Shown here one piece after another: positions 33,323 to 42,632 of a stretch of DNA of 64,000 nt. Position numbers and translations under genes: made by a program. Position 1 is the stretch's first letter. Every line of letters begins with the position of its first letter. The notes beneath the pieces were generated by a model, which was given only the letters and a program-made list of their open reading frames with translations, made no database searches and was not told where the DNA came from. The DNA comes from UBA12567 sp964598425 (GTDB taxonomy: Bacteria > Planctomycetota > Phycisphaerae > Phycisphaerales > SM1A02). The stretch spans positions 9,790 through 73,789 of the forward strand of contig CAZRBV010000009.1 of the NCBI GenBank assembly GCA_964598425.1, in the 5' to 3' direction.

Positions 33323-34990
33323 TCAGCCGGCAACGCTGCGGTCCGCCTTCAGGAATCCCAGAGCCAGCAGCACTACAGACAGCGCCAGGCACAGCCGCGG
33401 CAGCCAGTTGCCCCACCTCGCCTGTAGTGTCGTGTGGTCGTAACGAGGCACTGGCACGTGAATGGTGCCTGAAGTGCGTGCTGCAAGGCTCGACGAAGTC
33501 GTCCCGTCCGGCAAAAACATCGCCGTCTCGCCTGTGTTGGCAACCCGCACGAGTGGACGGCCGAATTCGATCGCACGAAATGCTGCGGCCCACGCATGGA
33601 CGCGGCGAGCAGCATCGCTGTCACTGAACCAACCATCATTGCTGATGTTGACAATGGCATCGACATCCGTCTTGCCGCCCGACACGCACATACTGCGGAC
33701 CACACTGGGAACGGCATCTTCAAAACAGATCGGTACGGCGAGTGACCAGTGACCGGAATTCGGCGTCTCCAGAACGGCGCGAACCGGATTCACAGCTGCG
33801 TCGAGATCGAAACTCATTCCTGCTGCGCCAAAGTCCAAAACCAACTGCTCGAGCCACGGCCATGATCGGACATACGGCATGGTCTCGCCAAAGGGCGTCA
33901 GAAAGACCTTGTCAATCCGCTGCATGGAGCCGTCGGGTTCCAGAACCACTGCGGAGTTGAACTGCTGCCGGGGCACAAGAAGGCCATCGTCGACTTCGAC
34001 ATCCGCCCACGTGGCGGTGCCGACCAACCACGGAACATGTGAGTCGATCGCCGCCTGCCGCACAGCCCTGGGCCAGGCATTCCACCCGGCAACCTGCTCG
34101 CCGCACGCGTCAAGCATGGCCTGCGTGTCAGGCTCGAACCCAAGACCGGGCACCATCGTCTCCGGCCATACCACCAGATCAACCGGCTCACTCTGATTCA
34201 GAGCTTGCTGCGTCAATTCCAGAAACGCCGTCACTGCAGCGGTTCGCTGCGCGTCGGTCGATGTCATTTTGTTGTCCTGCGGCAGGTTCGTCTGGACCGC
34301 CAGCACTTCAAGTGGAGGCACATCGTCCACCGGTGCGCTCGGAAACCACCCCAGCATGGAGGCCCCGACCCAAAGTGCCCCTGGCAGGATGAGCTCCAAG
34401 CGCATCGCGCGGGATGGCTCGCCGAGAAAGAAGGCGGCCACCAACCCACCGAATGAATACGCCACAAGGCTGCACGCCCACACACCGCCCAGGCTTGCCA
34501 GGAGGGCGATACTGGATCCCCAGAATGGATGACCGGCAAGATGGAAGGGCCATGCGTCAAACAGCACTTCGGCCCGAATGTACTCAAGCACCACGCCAAA
34601 GACAGCAACGGTCACGCTAAGCGGTATCCACCGAACACGTCCACTGGTCCACCGGACCACCGCCACAAGCACCGCCGCATATGCCGCTGAATAGATCGCC
34701 AGCGGCCACCAACCGGCAACCGAGACGTGTCGGATCCATGCCAACGCAATCGCCCAGGCAATGGAAAAACTCGACCACGCCACCAGGACCGCAACCCATC
34801 CAGATCGTGCGCGAAGGCCGCCGCGAACAAGCAATCCGATCCAGACGATGACGGGCCATCCGGCCCACCCCTCGGGCACCAGATAACCCGGCTGAATCAG
34901 CACCCACGCGGCGGCGGCGCCGAACATCCAGCACAACGTCTTCCACAGCGGCTCGACCTTGGGAACCCGAGGGACGCTACTTTCCGGCAT
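33323..34990 (-). CDS. lnt: Apolipoprotein N-acyltransferase
   Basis: 555 residues from the ATG at 34990, overlapping the accD end by 14 nt. The N-terminal half has about six membrane helices; the C-terminal half is a nitrilase domain. The catalytic triad is visible: Glu277 (V-V-W-P-E-T-M), Lys361 (I-D-K-V-F-L-T-P-F-G-E) and Cys422 (V-P-I-C-F-E-D). The N-I-S-N-D-G-W-F motif follows. The enzyme adds the third acyl chain to lipoproteins at the periplasmic side of the inner membrane, which implies a diderm envelope. Confidence 0.95.
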   Translation of the reverse strand: MPESSVPRVPKVEPLWKTLCWMFGAAAAWVLIQPGYLVPEGWAGWPVIVWIGLLVRGGLRARSGWVAVLVAWSSFSIAWAIALAWIRHVSVAGWWPLAIYSAAYAAVLVAVVRWTSGRVRWIPLSVTVAVFGVVLEYIRAEVLFDAWPFHLAGHPFWGSSIALLASLGGVWACSLVAYSFGGLVAAFFLGEPSRAMRLELILPGALWVGASMLGWFPSAPVDDVPPLEVLAVQTNLPQDNKMTSTDAQRTAAVTAFLELTQQALNQSEPVDLVVWPETMVPGLGFEPDTQAMLDACGEQVAGWNAWPRAVRQAAIDSHVPWLVGTATWADVEVDDGLLVPRQQFNSAVVLEPDGSMQRIDKVFLTPFGETMPYVRSWPWLEQLVLDFGAAGMSFDLDAAVNPVRAVLETPNSGHWSLAVPICFEDAVPSVVRSMCVSGGKTDVDAIVNISNDGWFSDSDAARRVHAWAAAFRAIEFGRPLVRVANTGETAMFLPDGTTSSSLAARTSGTIHVPVPRYDHTTLQARWGNWLPRLCLALSVVLLALGFLKADRSVAG

Positions 34991-35828
34991 AGTCAATGAG
35001 GCTCGAAATCTCGCTGCGGAGATCGTGCCTGTCTACGACCCGATCGACGAATCCATGCTCCAGCAGGAACTCACTTCGCTGGAAACCGTCTGGCAAATCC
35101 TGCCTGATCGTATTTTTGATGACCCGCGGACCTGCGAACCCGATGAGGGCTTTGGGTTCGGCAAGAATGACATCGCCGAGCATCGCAAAGCTCGCCGTCA
35201 CGCCGCCCGTGGTCGGATCGGTCAGCACCGAAATGTAGAGTCCACCCATCTCATCAAATCTGGCAAGCGCTGCCGAAGTCTTCGCCATCTGCATGAGCGA
35301 GAGGCCGGATTCCATCATCCTGGCGCCGCCTGAGGCTGACACGACAATGAGTGGAAGATCCTGCGCGATTGCAACCTCGATGGCCCGAGCAATCTTTTCT
35401 CCAACAGCCGAGCCCATCGATCCTCCGAGAAACCGAAAGTCCATGGCAGCCAGAACGACCTTTCGTCCTTTGATGAAGGCCGTACCGCACAGAACAGCTT
35501 CTTCGGATCCCGTCTTGGCCCTGGCAGCAGTCAGTCGGTCCGGATACGGCTTGGTGTCGACAAAGCCCAGCGGATCGGCCGATATCACGTCCGCATCCAT
35601 CTCTACAAACGAATCGACGTCCGTCAGATGAACGACTCGATCCGGTGCGGAGATTCTGAAGTGATGCGAACACTCGGGACACACGCTGAGGTTGTTCTCA
35701 AGTGCCCGGCGAAACAGGATCGCGCCGCAATCGATGCACCGAACCCACAGTCCTTCCGGCACCGGCTTCTTTCGGGTTGCTGTCGCGACATCCGCGTCAG
35801 CCCATGATCGTTCTGCTGGATCCGCCAT
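34977..35828 (-). CDS. accD: Acetyl-CoA carboxylase carboxyltransferase subunit beta
   Basis: 283 residues from the ATG at 35828 (a GTG three codons upstream is possible). The N-terminal zinc ribbon has Cys31, Cys34, Cys50 and Cys53. The crotonase-like core has G-G-S-M-G-S-A-V-G-E-K, S-A-S-G-G-A-R-M-M-E-S and the T-D-P-T-T-G-G-V-T-A-S-F signature. With AccA it transfers the carboxyl group from biotin to acetyl-CoA to make malonyl-CoA. accA, accB and accC are not in the window. Confidence 0.95.
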   Translation of the reverse strand: MADPAERSWADADVATATRKKPVPEGLWVRCIDCGAILFRRALENNLSVCPECSHHFRISAPDRVVHLTDVDSFVEMDADVISADPLGFVDTKPYPDRLTAARAKTGSEEAVLCGTAFIKGRKVVLAAMDFRFLGGSMGSAVGEKIARAIEVAIAQDLPLIVVSASGGARMMESGLSLMQMAKTSAALARFDEMGGLYISVLTDPTTGGVTASFAMLGDVILAEPKALIGFAGPRVIKNTIRQDLPDGFQRSEFLLEHGFVDRVVDRHDLRSEISSLIDYAGK

Positions 35829-35843
35829 AGCGGCCACAGGATA

Positions 35844-36557
35844 TCAGGCTCGCCCGACGCCTCGGATCGAGGCGATCGCGGCGGCATGATCCGAAGACCC
35901 GAAGATCGCTGAGGCGCTCACCAGCACATTGCAGCCAGCCTCACGACACGCCTCGGCGGTTGCCGGGGCCACACCACCATCCATCTGGATCCAGGCTCCG
36001 CTCCCAAGCGTGTCACGAAGCGTCCGCACCTTGGGAAGCACTTCCGGTATGAATGCCTGCCCCGAATACCCGGGATGCACGCTCATGACGAGAAACAACT
36101 GAAACGCATCCGCCATTTCGAGAATCCGGTCCACCGGCGTATCGGGATTGACTGCGATTCCGGCAGTACATCCAGCCGTTGTGATCTGCTCGGCAACGGC
36201 CCGGTGATCCACGGCGGACTCAATATGAATCGTCACGTGGTCGGCGCCGGCACTCACAAATGGATCGATGAAGTGATCCGGTCGATCCACCATGAGGTGC
36301 ACGTCAAGAAATGCAGCAGGCAAATGCCTCCGAAGCGCGCCGCACACGGCCGGGCCCATTGAGAGATTGGGAACGAAATGACCGTCCATCACGTCAACGT
36401 GCAGCGCATCGGCTCCGCTTGCGAGTACACCCGCAGCATCTGCCGCAAGCGTTCCGAAGTCAGCCGAAAGCACCGACGCGCCGACCAGCCGCTCCTGTGG
36501 GCCGGCCGCCTGACTGAATCCAACCTGCGGTGCCGCTGACACGTCAGCCGCTGGCAT
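35844..36557 (-). CDS. rpe: Ribulose-phosphate 3-epimerase
   Basis: 237 residues, TIM barrel. Metal- and phosphate-binding motifs are present: A-S-V-L-S-A-D-F, H-V-D-V-M-D-G-H-F-V-P-N, D-V-H-L-M-V, V-H-P-G-Y-S-G-Q-A-F and the phosphate loop M-D-G-G-V. It interconverts ribulose-5-phosphate and xylulose-5-phosphate in the pentose phosphate pathway. The protein has a longer N-terminus than usual (about 20 extra residues before the barrel), and its start overlaps the preceding gene by 14 nt. Confidence 0.95.
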   Translation of the reverse strand: MPAADVSAAPQVGFSQAAGPQERLVGASVLSADFGTLAADAAGVLASGADALHVDVMDGHFVPNLSMGPAVCGALRRHLPAAFLDVHLMVDRPDHFIDPFVSAGADHVTIHIESAVDHRAVAEQITTAGCTAGIAVNPDTPVDRILEMADAFQLFLVMSVHPGYSGQAFIPEVLPKVRTLRDTLGSGAWIQMDGGVAPATAEACREAGCNVLVSASAIFGSSDHAAAIASIRGVGRA

Positions 36558-37608
36558 GATTCTTATACCTCAACCACTGCTCCCGGTAGTCCGGCTTCAC
36601 ATCAGCAGGCGCCATGCGATATGCAGCTCGAGAGGTCTTGATGGCCTCGGCGACTTCTCCACGCTTGAAGTGTGTCGCCGCGATCGTCTTGAGGCCTCGT
36701 ACTTGATCGCGGGGTTCAATCATGCGGTCATACGCCCGCTTGGCAGAGTCAAGGGCGAAGTCCAGATCGCGATCCTTGTCTGGAATGTCCGGGTCTCCCA
36801 CGACCCGATCGACGAGAAAAAACACCGCGTGCGGATCCGATTCCAGATGCGACTCCACGAACTCCGCTGCGGCCTCGTAGGCAGCAGGAGCATCCTGCAT
36901 ATCGGTCAATCGAGTTTCAAAGAGATCAATCTCCGTGTCGACAAAAATCGTGGGACTCATCCCGACAATCTCGTTGGCTATCTTCTCGTACTGCCGCCAG
37001 TTCTTGACTTTCTTCTGCTTTCGAAGGTCGTCAAACCGCGGCGCGGCCTGGCGCATCAGTCTGGCGTCAAACCGCCCCTGCAGAACTTTCACAAGGGTCT
37101 GCTCAAACAGTTCGTCATTGGGGTTTCCGATGAATTGAATCCGCCCCTCCGGACCAACGATGAACGCAGCCGGAATCCCGCTGAGTTTCGCTTCTTTGAA
37201 CCATGTCTTCTGCGGTCCACGGGACCCGGAAATCCCGACGGCATACTTGATCTGCGCCTGGTTTCGCTCGACCCATGGCTTCACATCCCCGATGTCCTCA
37301 TCGGTCACGCCAATGATCTGGAGGCGCTCATGGCCCCAATCCTCCTGAAGTCGGCTCAGATGCGGAATCGAAAACTTGCATGGGCCACACCAGGTCGCCC
37401 AGAATTCCACGACGTGCACTTTGCCGTCGGTCATGTCGACCTTTGGCTCCTCGCCGGCAGGAAGCAGCCAAGTCTCCAGGCTGAATCCATCCGGCGCATC
37501 GTCACCAACACTCAGCTTGTCCCCCGCGTTGGCAGCTGACAGCGTCAGGCACAGCCCCCCAACTGCTGCGACGTACCGAAAACGACTCACACACATTGAT
37601 ATGCTCAT
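36544..37608 (-). CDS. Secreted TlpA-like thioredoxin-domain protein
   Basis: 354 residues from the ATG at 37608, which has GGAG 8 nt upstream; the open frame extends 21 codons further. A signal peptide ends near A-N-A (residue 28). The thioredoxin fold carries C-G-P-C at residues 74-77 in the context F-W-A-T-W-C-G-P-C and a cis-Pro segment G-I-P-A-A-F. About 180 residues of helical, TPR-like sequence follow. It should act as a periplasmic thiol-disulfide reductase or redox-linked chaperone. It sits 59 nt after pgk and overlaps rpe. Confidence 0.88.
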   Translation of the reverse strand: MSISMCVSRFRYVAAVGGLCLTLSAANAGDKLSVGDDAPDGFSLETWLLPAGEEPKVDMTDGKVHVVEFWATWCGPCKFSIPHLSRLQEDWGHERLQIIGVTDEDIGDVKPWVERNQAQIKYAVGISGSRGPQKTWFKEAKLSGIPAAFIVGPEGRIQFIGNPNDELFEQTLVKVLQGRFDARLMRQAAPRFDDLRKQKKVKNWRQYEKIANEIVGMSPTIFVDTEIDLFETRLTDMQDAPAAYEAAAEFVESHLESDPHAVFFLVDRVVGDPDIPDKDRDLDFALDSAKRAYDRMIEPRDQVRGLKTIAATHFKRGEVAEAIKTSRAAYRMAPADVKPDYREQWLRYKNHASG

Positions 37609-37667
37609 TGGCATTCTCCTCAGGGCAGCTTGGCCCATCCCTCCGACCTGTGGACCGAGTATAGCGC

Positions 37668-38879
37668 TCATTGCGACTCTAAGGAAGCCAGAGCGGGCAG
37701 GTCCGCCCCCTCCAGCATCCTGAGGCTCGCGCCGCCACCGGTCGATACGTGTGAAATGCGATCTGCAACGCCGGCCCGCTCTATCGCGGCCGCCGTTTCG
37801 CCGCCGCCAACGACCGTCACGGCATGATGCTTGCGGGAGGCATCCGCCAGAGCGTGCGCCAGCCCAACGGTCCCTTCATCGAACGGAGGCTGCTCAAAGA
37901 CACCCACAGGGCCGTTCCAGACAATCGTCTTGGCGGTTCGAATCTGGCGGGACCACTCTTCCAGGGTCTCCGGGCCGATGTCCAGCCCCATCCATCCGGT
38001 GGGAATACCGATCTCGCAGGTGCGAACAGCAACACCCTGGCCGATCGATTCTGCGCAGCGATGGTCGCTCGGCAGCAGCAGTGCCGTTGAAGCAGCCTCT
38101 GCCTGGGACAGAAGTTCGCCCGCCATACCCACCATGTCATCTTCGACCAAGCTGTTTCCTACGCCATCTCCCCGCGCAGCCATGAAGGTGTAGGCCATCG
38201 CGCCGCCAACCATGACAACGTCAACTTTTGGAAGGAGGTTCTGAATGGCCGCCAGTTTGTCCGACACCTTCGCGCCGCCCAGGATGGCAATGAATGGATG
38301 CTTAGCGTGCTCGATCGTATCAGCCAGATAGTGGATCTCTTTCTCAAGAAGCAGCCCTGCAACGCGGGGGTGATCCTGCATGGCATCAGGGACACCGACC
38401 ATGGATGCATGCGCGCGGTGCGCCGTGCCGAACGCATCGTCCACGTACGCATCACCGAGCGATGCGATCGCGGCGCTCAGAACCGGGTCATTTGCTTTCT
38501 CCCCCGCCTCAAACCGCAGATTGTCAAGAAGAACGACGTCACCCACGCTCGCTTCATCAAGCACGCGCTCCGCAGCAGGGCCTGCGCACGCACCGTCGAC
38601 GAAGTGGACCTGATGCTGCCCGCCGAGGATCGACTGCAATCGCTCAGCAACAGGACGCATCGAGAACGCTGCCTCGGGGCCAGTTCCTGATGGGCGGCCG
38701 AGGTGACTCATCAGAATCGGAAGGCCGCCTCCCTTGAGAATGAGCTGAATGGTGGGCAGGGCCGATTTGAGCCGCCGATCGTCCACGATGTCAGTTCCGT
38801 CGAGCGGGACATTGAAATCGACTCGCACCAGCACTCGTTTACCGCGGCACTTGAGATCTTTCACACTTCCCGTCGCCAT
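37668..38879 (-). CDS. pgk: Phosphoglycerate kinase
   Basis: 403 residues from the ATG at 38879, which has a strong GGAGGT site; the frame stays open far upstream, but that part is antisense of miaA. Family motifs are complete: R-V-D-F-N-V-P, S-H-L-G-R-P-S-G, L-L-D-N-L-R-F, G-G-A-K-V-S-D-K, N-G-P-V-G-V-F-E and the nucleotide loop G-G-G-E-T-A. It makes ATP from 1,3-bisphosphoglycerate in glycolysis. It is transcribed divergently from miaA. Confidence 0.97.
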   Translation of the reverse strand: MATGSVKDLKCRGKRVLVRVDFNVPLDGTDIVDDRRLKSALPTIQLILKGGGLPILMSHLGRPSGTGPEAAFSMRPVAERLQSILGGQHQVHFVDGACAGPAAERVLDEASVGDVVLLDNLRFEAGEKANDPVLSAAIASLGDAYVDDAFGTAHRAHASMVGVPDAMQDHPRVAGLLLEKEIHYLADTIEHAKHPFIAILGGAKVSDKLAAIQNLLPKVDVVMVGGAMAYTFMAARGDGVGNSLVEDDMVGMAGELLSQAEAASTALLLPSDHRCAESIGQGVAVRTCEIGIPTGWMGLDIGPETLEEWSRQIRTAKTIVWNGPVGVFEQPPFDEGTVGLAHALADASRKHHAVTVVGGGETAAAIERAGVADRISHVSTGGGASLRMLEGADLPALASLESQ

Positions 38880-38958
38880 TGAAGCACCTCCAACGTCGCC
38901 CTTGCCGGGCAGGACGCATACGGTACCGTCCCCAGCCCCCCGACCGGAGTTGCGAAGA

Positions 38959-39897
38959 ATGACCTCGAACACCAACCGGCCTGCCATCGTCGTGATCGGC
39001 CCCACTGCGGGTGGCAAGACGGCGATCTCCGTGGAGCTGGCCCGCCAACTGCCCGGGGGCGGCGAGTGCGTGTCGGCGGACTCGATGCAGGTGTACCAAG
39101 GCATGGATATCGGGACTGCCACGCCTACGGATGAAGAACGCGGCGGGATCCCGCACCACCTGCTGAACATTGTTGACCCGCGCGAACCGTGGACCCTCGA
39201 TGACTGGCTCGCCGAGGCCAACCGAAGCGTCGCTGACATTCGCAGCCGTGGCAAGTGGCCTGTTCTCGTCGGTGGGACCAACCTCTACGTCCAGGCCTTT
39301 CTCTTTGGCCTTCTGGATGGGCCAGCGCCAGACGCAGCGTTGCGGGCTGAACTCCTGGCGATGGACCCAGCGATGCTTCGCCGCGAGCTGGTTCAGCGAG
39401 ACCCCGACGCTGCCGAGCGAATTCACCACAACGATGTCAGGCGCACCGTTCGCGCCATCGAGTATGCGCGACTCACCGGCCAACCACTGAGCGCAGCGCA
39501 GGTGCAATGGCACCAATCCTGCAGACCGGATGCCCGAGTGATTGGCCTGGAATGGCCTACGGAATTGATCAATGGTCGGATCAATGCCCGCGTGAAACTC
39601 ATGATGGAGGCAGGCCTGCTTGAGGAAGTCAGGCACCTCCATGCCACAGACAGGCTTGGCGAGCAGGCAGCCTCAGCGGTCGGCTACGCCCAACTCATTG
39701 ACTATCTCGAAGGCCGCCGCACGCTGGATCAGGCCGTCGAGCAGATCAAGATCAGAACCCGCCGATTCGCCAAACAGCAACGGACATGGCTGAGAAAGTT
39801 TCGCCATCTCCCCCAATGCCTCTGGGTTGAACCCGGGAAAATGACACCGCAAGTTATTGCCAGCGAATTAGTTACATCGCTGCCTGTAATAATCTGA
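38959..39897 (+). CDS. miaA: tRNA dimethylallyltransferase
   Basis: 312 residues from the ATG at 38959; longer frames overlap pgk and lack family sequence. The P-loop G-P-T-A-G-G-K-T-A, the D-S-M-Q-V-Y substrate motif, G-T-A-T-P and G-G-T-N-L-Y are all present. A weak GGAG lies about 10 nt upstream. It attaches the dimethylallyl group to A37 of tRNAs that read UNN codons. Its substrate comes from the isoprenoid pathway, two genes of which (ispG, dxs) lie downstream. Confidence 0.95.
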   Translation: MTSNTNRPAIVVIGPTAGGKTAISVELARQLPGGGECVSADSMQVYQGMDIGTATPTDEERGGIPHHLLNIVDPREPWTLDDWLAEANRSVADIRSRGKWPVLVGGTNLYVQAFLFGLLDGPAPDAALRAELLAMDPAMLRRELVQRDPDAAERIHHNDVRRTVRAIEYARLTGQPLSAAQVQWHQSCRPDARVIGLEWPTELINGRINARVKLMMEAGLLEEVRHLHATDRLGEQAASAVGYAQLIDYLEGRRTLDQAVEQIKIRTRRFAKQQRTWLRKFRHLPQCLWVEPGKMTPQVIASELVTSLPVII

Positions 39898-39932
39898 CCG
39901 ACTTTTCCTTTGGGATCTTGGCAAGCCGAACC

Positions 39933-39961
39933 TTGACAGACGCCGATGCGATGACCATAAC
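39933..39961 (+). promoter_or_regulatory. Probable promoter of topA
   Basis: A consensus -35 TTGACA (39933-39938) is followed after 17 nt by CATAAC (39956-39961), four of six matches to TATAAT. It lies in the 130-nt gap between miaA and topA. Confidence 0.55.
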
Positions 39962-40027
39962 GCCCCCCCATCGGGTGATGTCAGCCCGCGTCTTCCGGAA
40001 TCCGAAACCTGTGGCCCCAGAGTGCCA

Positions 40028-42595
40028 ATGTCCACAAACCTTGTCATCGTCGAGAGCCCGGCAAAGGCCAAGACCATCCAGCGTTACCTGGGGGATGGCT
40101 GGGAAGTCGAAGCCTCGGTTGGTCATATCCGAGATCTGCCCAAACGAAATCCCAAGGGCAGTAAGGCGCCGGTCCCGGGCGTAGACCTTGAGGATGACTT
40201 CAAGCCAACATATGAGGTCTCCGCAGACTCAAAGAAGGTCGTCACCAAACTCCGCAAGCTCGCCAAGACCGCCGACACCATCTGGTTCGCAACGGACCTT
40301 GATCGGGAAGGCGAGGCCATTGCCTGGCATCTCGCCGAGTGCCTCAAGGTGGACCCCGCCAAAGCCCGCCGGGTGACTTTCAACGCCATCACCAAGGCGG
40401 AGATCGCGGCAGCATTTGCTGACCCGACACCGATCAACATGGATCGAGTCAACGCGCAGCAGGCGCGGCGGATCATCGATCGCATCGTGGGGTATCAGGT
40501 GTCGCCACTGCTGTGGCAACGTGTGGCGGGCGGCCTCAGTGCCGGGCGTGTGCAATCGCCCGCCGTCCGGTTGATTGTGGAGCGGGAGCAGTTGATCCGC
40601 GCCTTTACCCCCGACGAGTATTGGCAAGCCGATGTCCGGCTCACACAGAGCCAAGTCGAGGTAGCCGGTCTGGCCAAGGGTTGGCACGATCTTCACACAG
40701 GCGACGACCCCACGACCAAGAAGGCCGAGGCAGCCTGGCTCACCGACCATCGCGCGGTGTCAGCCCAACTCGCATCGTTCGATCACGGCGACCACGCCTT
40801 GAAACTCGAGCACAAAGCGTGGTCAGTGGACGGGGCGGATGAAAAGGACCATCGCACGCGTGTCCTGCAGATCGCGGACGCGCTTGGAATCAAGGATCCG
40901 GCGCTCGATGTTCAGGAGGATCCCGATGGGAAGGGGCCTGCTACACGGCGGCTGACCGTTTCCGGCGAGCTCGACCCCGACGCTCGCTGGCGGGTCACTG
41001 CGATTCAGAAGAAGCAGTCCAAGTCCCGGCCACATGCCCCGTTCATTACCAGCAGTCTGCAGGCCGCGGCAGCAAACACGCTTGGCTTTACTGCCCGGAG
41101 GACGATGGGCGCTGCGCAAGGCCTCTATCAGGGCGTCGCCATGCCGGGCGAGGGGCAGGTCGGCCTCATTACCTACATGCGAACTGACTCGACGCACGTC
41201 GCGCCAGAAGCAATCGAGACTGTTCGGACCTTTATCAGGGAGTCGGTCGGGACTGAATACCTTCCCGAGAAGCCGGTGGCGTATCACTCGGCCAATCGGC
41301 AGGCTCAGGAAGCGCACGAAGCGATTCGCCCGACCGATCCGAGCAGGCGGCCGGAAGACCTCCCAAAGTCAATGCAGGAAGATCAGCGCCGCCTCTACGA
41401 CCTCATCTGGCGCCGATTCGTATCGGGTCAGATGGTGGCCGCGATTTGGGATCGGACCGAGTTCCGGCTTCGCCGCAGCGATCGAGACGGAGGCGCTGAA
41501 CTCAAGGTTGCCGGCAGGTCGCTGCAGTTTGATGGCTGGTACAAAGTCGCAGGCGTTCCAAGTTCTGATGGCGACCAGATCCTCCCAGATCTGCACGAAG
41601 GTGATGAATTGTCGCCGTTCGCCGTTGAACCAAGACAACGTTTCACCTCGCCACCTTCCCGATTCACCGAGTCAGCGCTGATCAAGCAGTTGGAACGAGA
41701 AGGAATCGGGCGGCCGTCCACCTACGCCAGCATCATCGAGAAAATCCAACAGAAGTACGTCGAGAAGATCGACCGGAGCTTCCACCCGACCGCCGTAGGC
41801 GAAGTCGTGACCGAGAAGTTGATCGGCGCCTTTCCACGGCTCATGGATGTCGGCTATACGCGGTCGATGGAGTCAGACCTCGACAAGATTGCAGCATCCG
41901 ATGCTGATCTCGTTGCAACACTCACCAGTTTCTACGGTCCCTTCGCCGAGGCACTCGCCACTGCGTACGAGACGATGACCCACGCCCGGGCAGAGATGAC
42001 GCCTGCCAACTGGAAGTGCCCCGAGTGCGGTGCGAGGACTGCCTATCGCCTCGCTCGCAGCGGACGGCGGTTCCTCTCGTGTTCCACCTACCCCGACTGC
42101 ACCTTCGCAACAGGCGTCGACCGAGACGGGAAGCCGCAACTCGAACAGCGCGTCAATGTCGCCTGCCCGGAAGACGACTCACCCATGATTCTCCGGCAAG
42201 GCAGATTTGGTCCATTCCTGGCGTCGGTCAATTATCCGGACGTCAAGATGGTCCTCAACATCGACAAGAAGGGTGGGCTCAAGATTCCTGCCGTGCCGCC
42301 GCTCAAGACGGAACTCGAATGCGAGAAGTGCGGCAAGCCACTCAACCTCAGAATGGGCAAGCGAGGCCCATGGCTTGGATGCAGTTCGTTTCCAAAGTGC
42401 CGCGGACGTGGCAAGTGGACGGCCCTGGATGACGAAACCAAGGCCGCTCTGGAGTCCGCATTGGAAGCGCATGAAAAAGCGAATCCGCGTCCGATCGTGA
42501 CCCGGCTGGATGGTGATCCCATCCCCGAAGGCACACTCGTGGCCGACCTGCTGCTTCCAGGCGAAGATGTCGACCTTGATCCCTTCGAAGAATAG
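40028..42595 (+). CDS. topA: DNA topoisomerase I
   Basis: 855 residues from the ATG at 40028; a GTG two codons earlier is possible. The toprim domain starts V-I-V-E-S-P-A-K-A-K-T-I and has D-L-D-R-E-G-E-A-I-A-W-H near residue 90. The active-site Tyr383 is in I-T-Y-M-R-T-D-S-T. The C-terminus has at least two zinc-ribbon modules (C-P-E-C with C-x6-C, and C-E-K-C with C-x5-C) separated by a module that has lost most of its cysteines (C-P-E-D-D). It relaxes negative supercoils by single-strand passage. Confidence 0.96.
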   Translation: MSTNLVIVESPAKAKTIQRYLGDGWEVEASVGHIRDLPKRNPKGSKAPVPGVDLEDDFKPTYEVSADSKKVVTKLRKLAKTADTIWFATDLDREGEAIAWHLAECLKVDPAKARRVTFNAITKAEIAAAFADPTPINMDRVNAQQARRIIDRIVGYQVSPLLWQRVAGGLSAGRVQSPAVRLIVEREQLIRAFTPDEYWQADVRLTQSQVEVAGLAKGWHDLHTGDDPTTKKAEAAWLTDHRAVSAQLASFDHGDHALKLEHKAWSVDGADEKDHRTRVLQIADALGIKDPALDVQEDPDGKGPATRRLTVSGELDPDARWRVTAIQKKQSKSRPHAPFITSSLQAAAANTLGFTARRTMGAAQGLYQGVAMPGEGQVGLITYMRTDSTHVAPEAIETVRTFIRESVGTEYLPEKPVAYHSANRQAQEAHEAIRPTDPSRRPEDLPKSMQEDQRRLYDLIWRRFVSGQMVAAIWDRTEFRLRRSDRDGGAELKVAGRSLQFDGWYKVAGVPSSDGDQILPDLHEGDELSPFAVEPRQRFTSPPSRFTESALIKQLEREGIGRPSTYASIIEKIQQKYVEKIDRSFHPTAVGEVVTEKLIGAFPRLMDVGYTRSMESDLDKIAASDADLVATLTSFYGPFAEALATAYETMTHARAEMTPANWKCPECGARTAYRLARSGRRFLSCSTYPDCTFATGVDRDGKPQLEQRVNVACPEDDSPMILRQGRFGPFLASVNYPDVKMVLNIDKKGGLKIPAVPPLKTELECEKCGKPLNLRMGKRGPWLGCSSFPKCRGRGKWTALDDETKAALESALEAHEKANPRPIVTRLDGDPIPEGTLVADLLLPGEDVDLDPFEE

Positions 42596-42619
42596 ATCCG
42601 GCATCGGTCGCGATGCCCG

Positions 42620-42625
42620 TACAAT
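42620..42625 (+). promoter_or_regulatory. -10 hexamer directly before ispG (possible leaderless transcript)
   Basis: TACAAT lies 7 nt before the ATG of ispG, so a transcript starting at the usual distance would begin at or next to the start codon. No convincing -35 is present and no Shine-Dalgarno sequence precedes the ATG. Read-through from topA (37 nt upstream) is the alternative. Confidence 0.35.
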
Positions 42626-42632
42626 CCGACGT

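Noticed and set aside
38880..39281. 134-codon N-terminal extension of the pgk frame
   Set aside because: It is antisense of miaA and lies before a strong ribosome site and the conserved kinase start.
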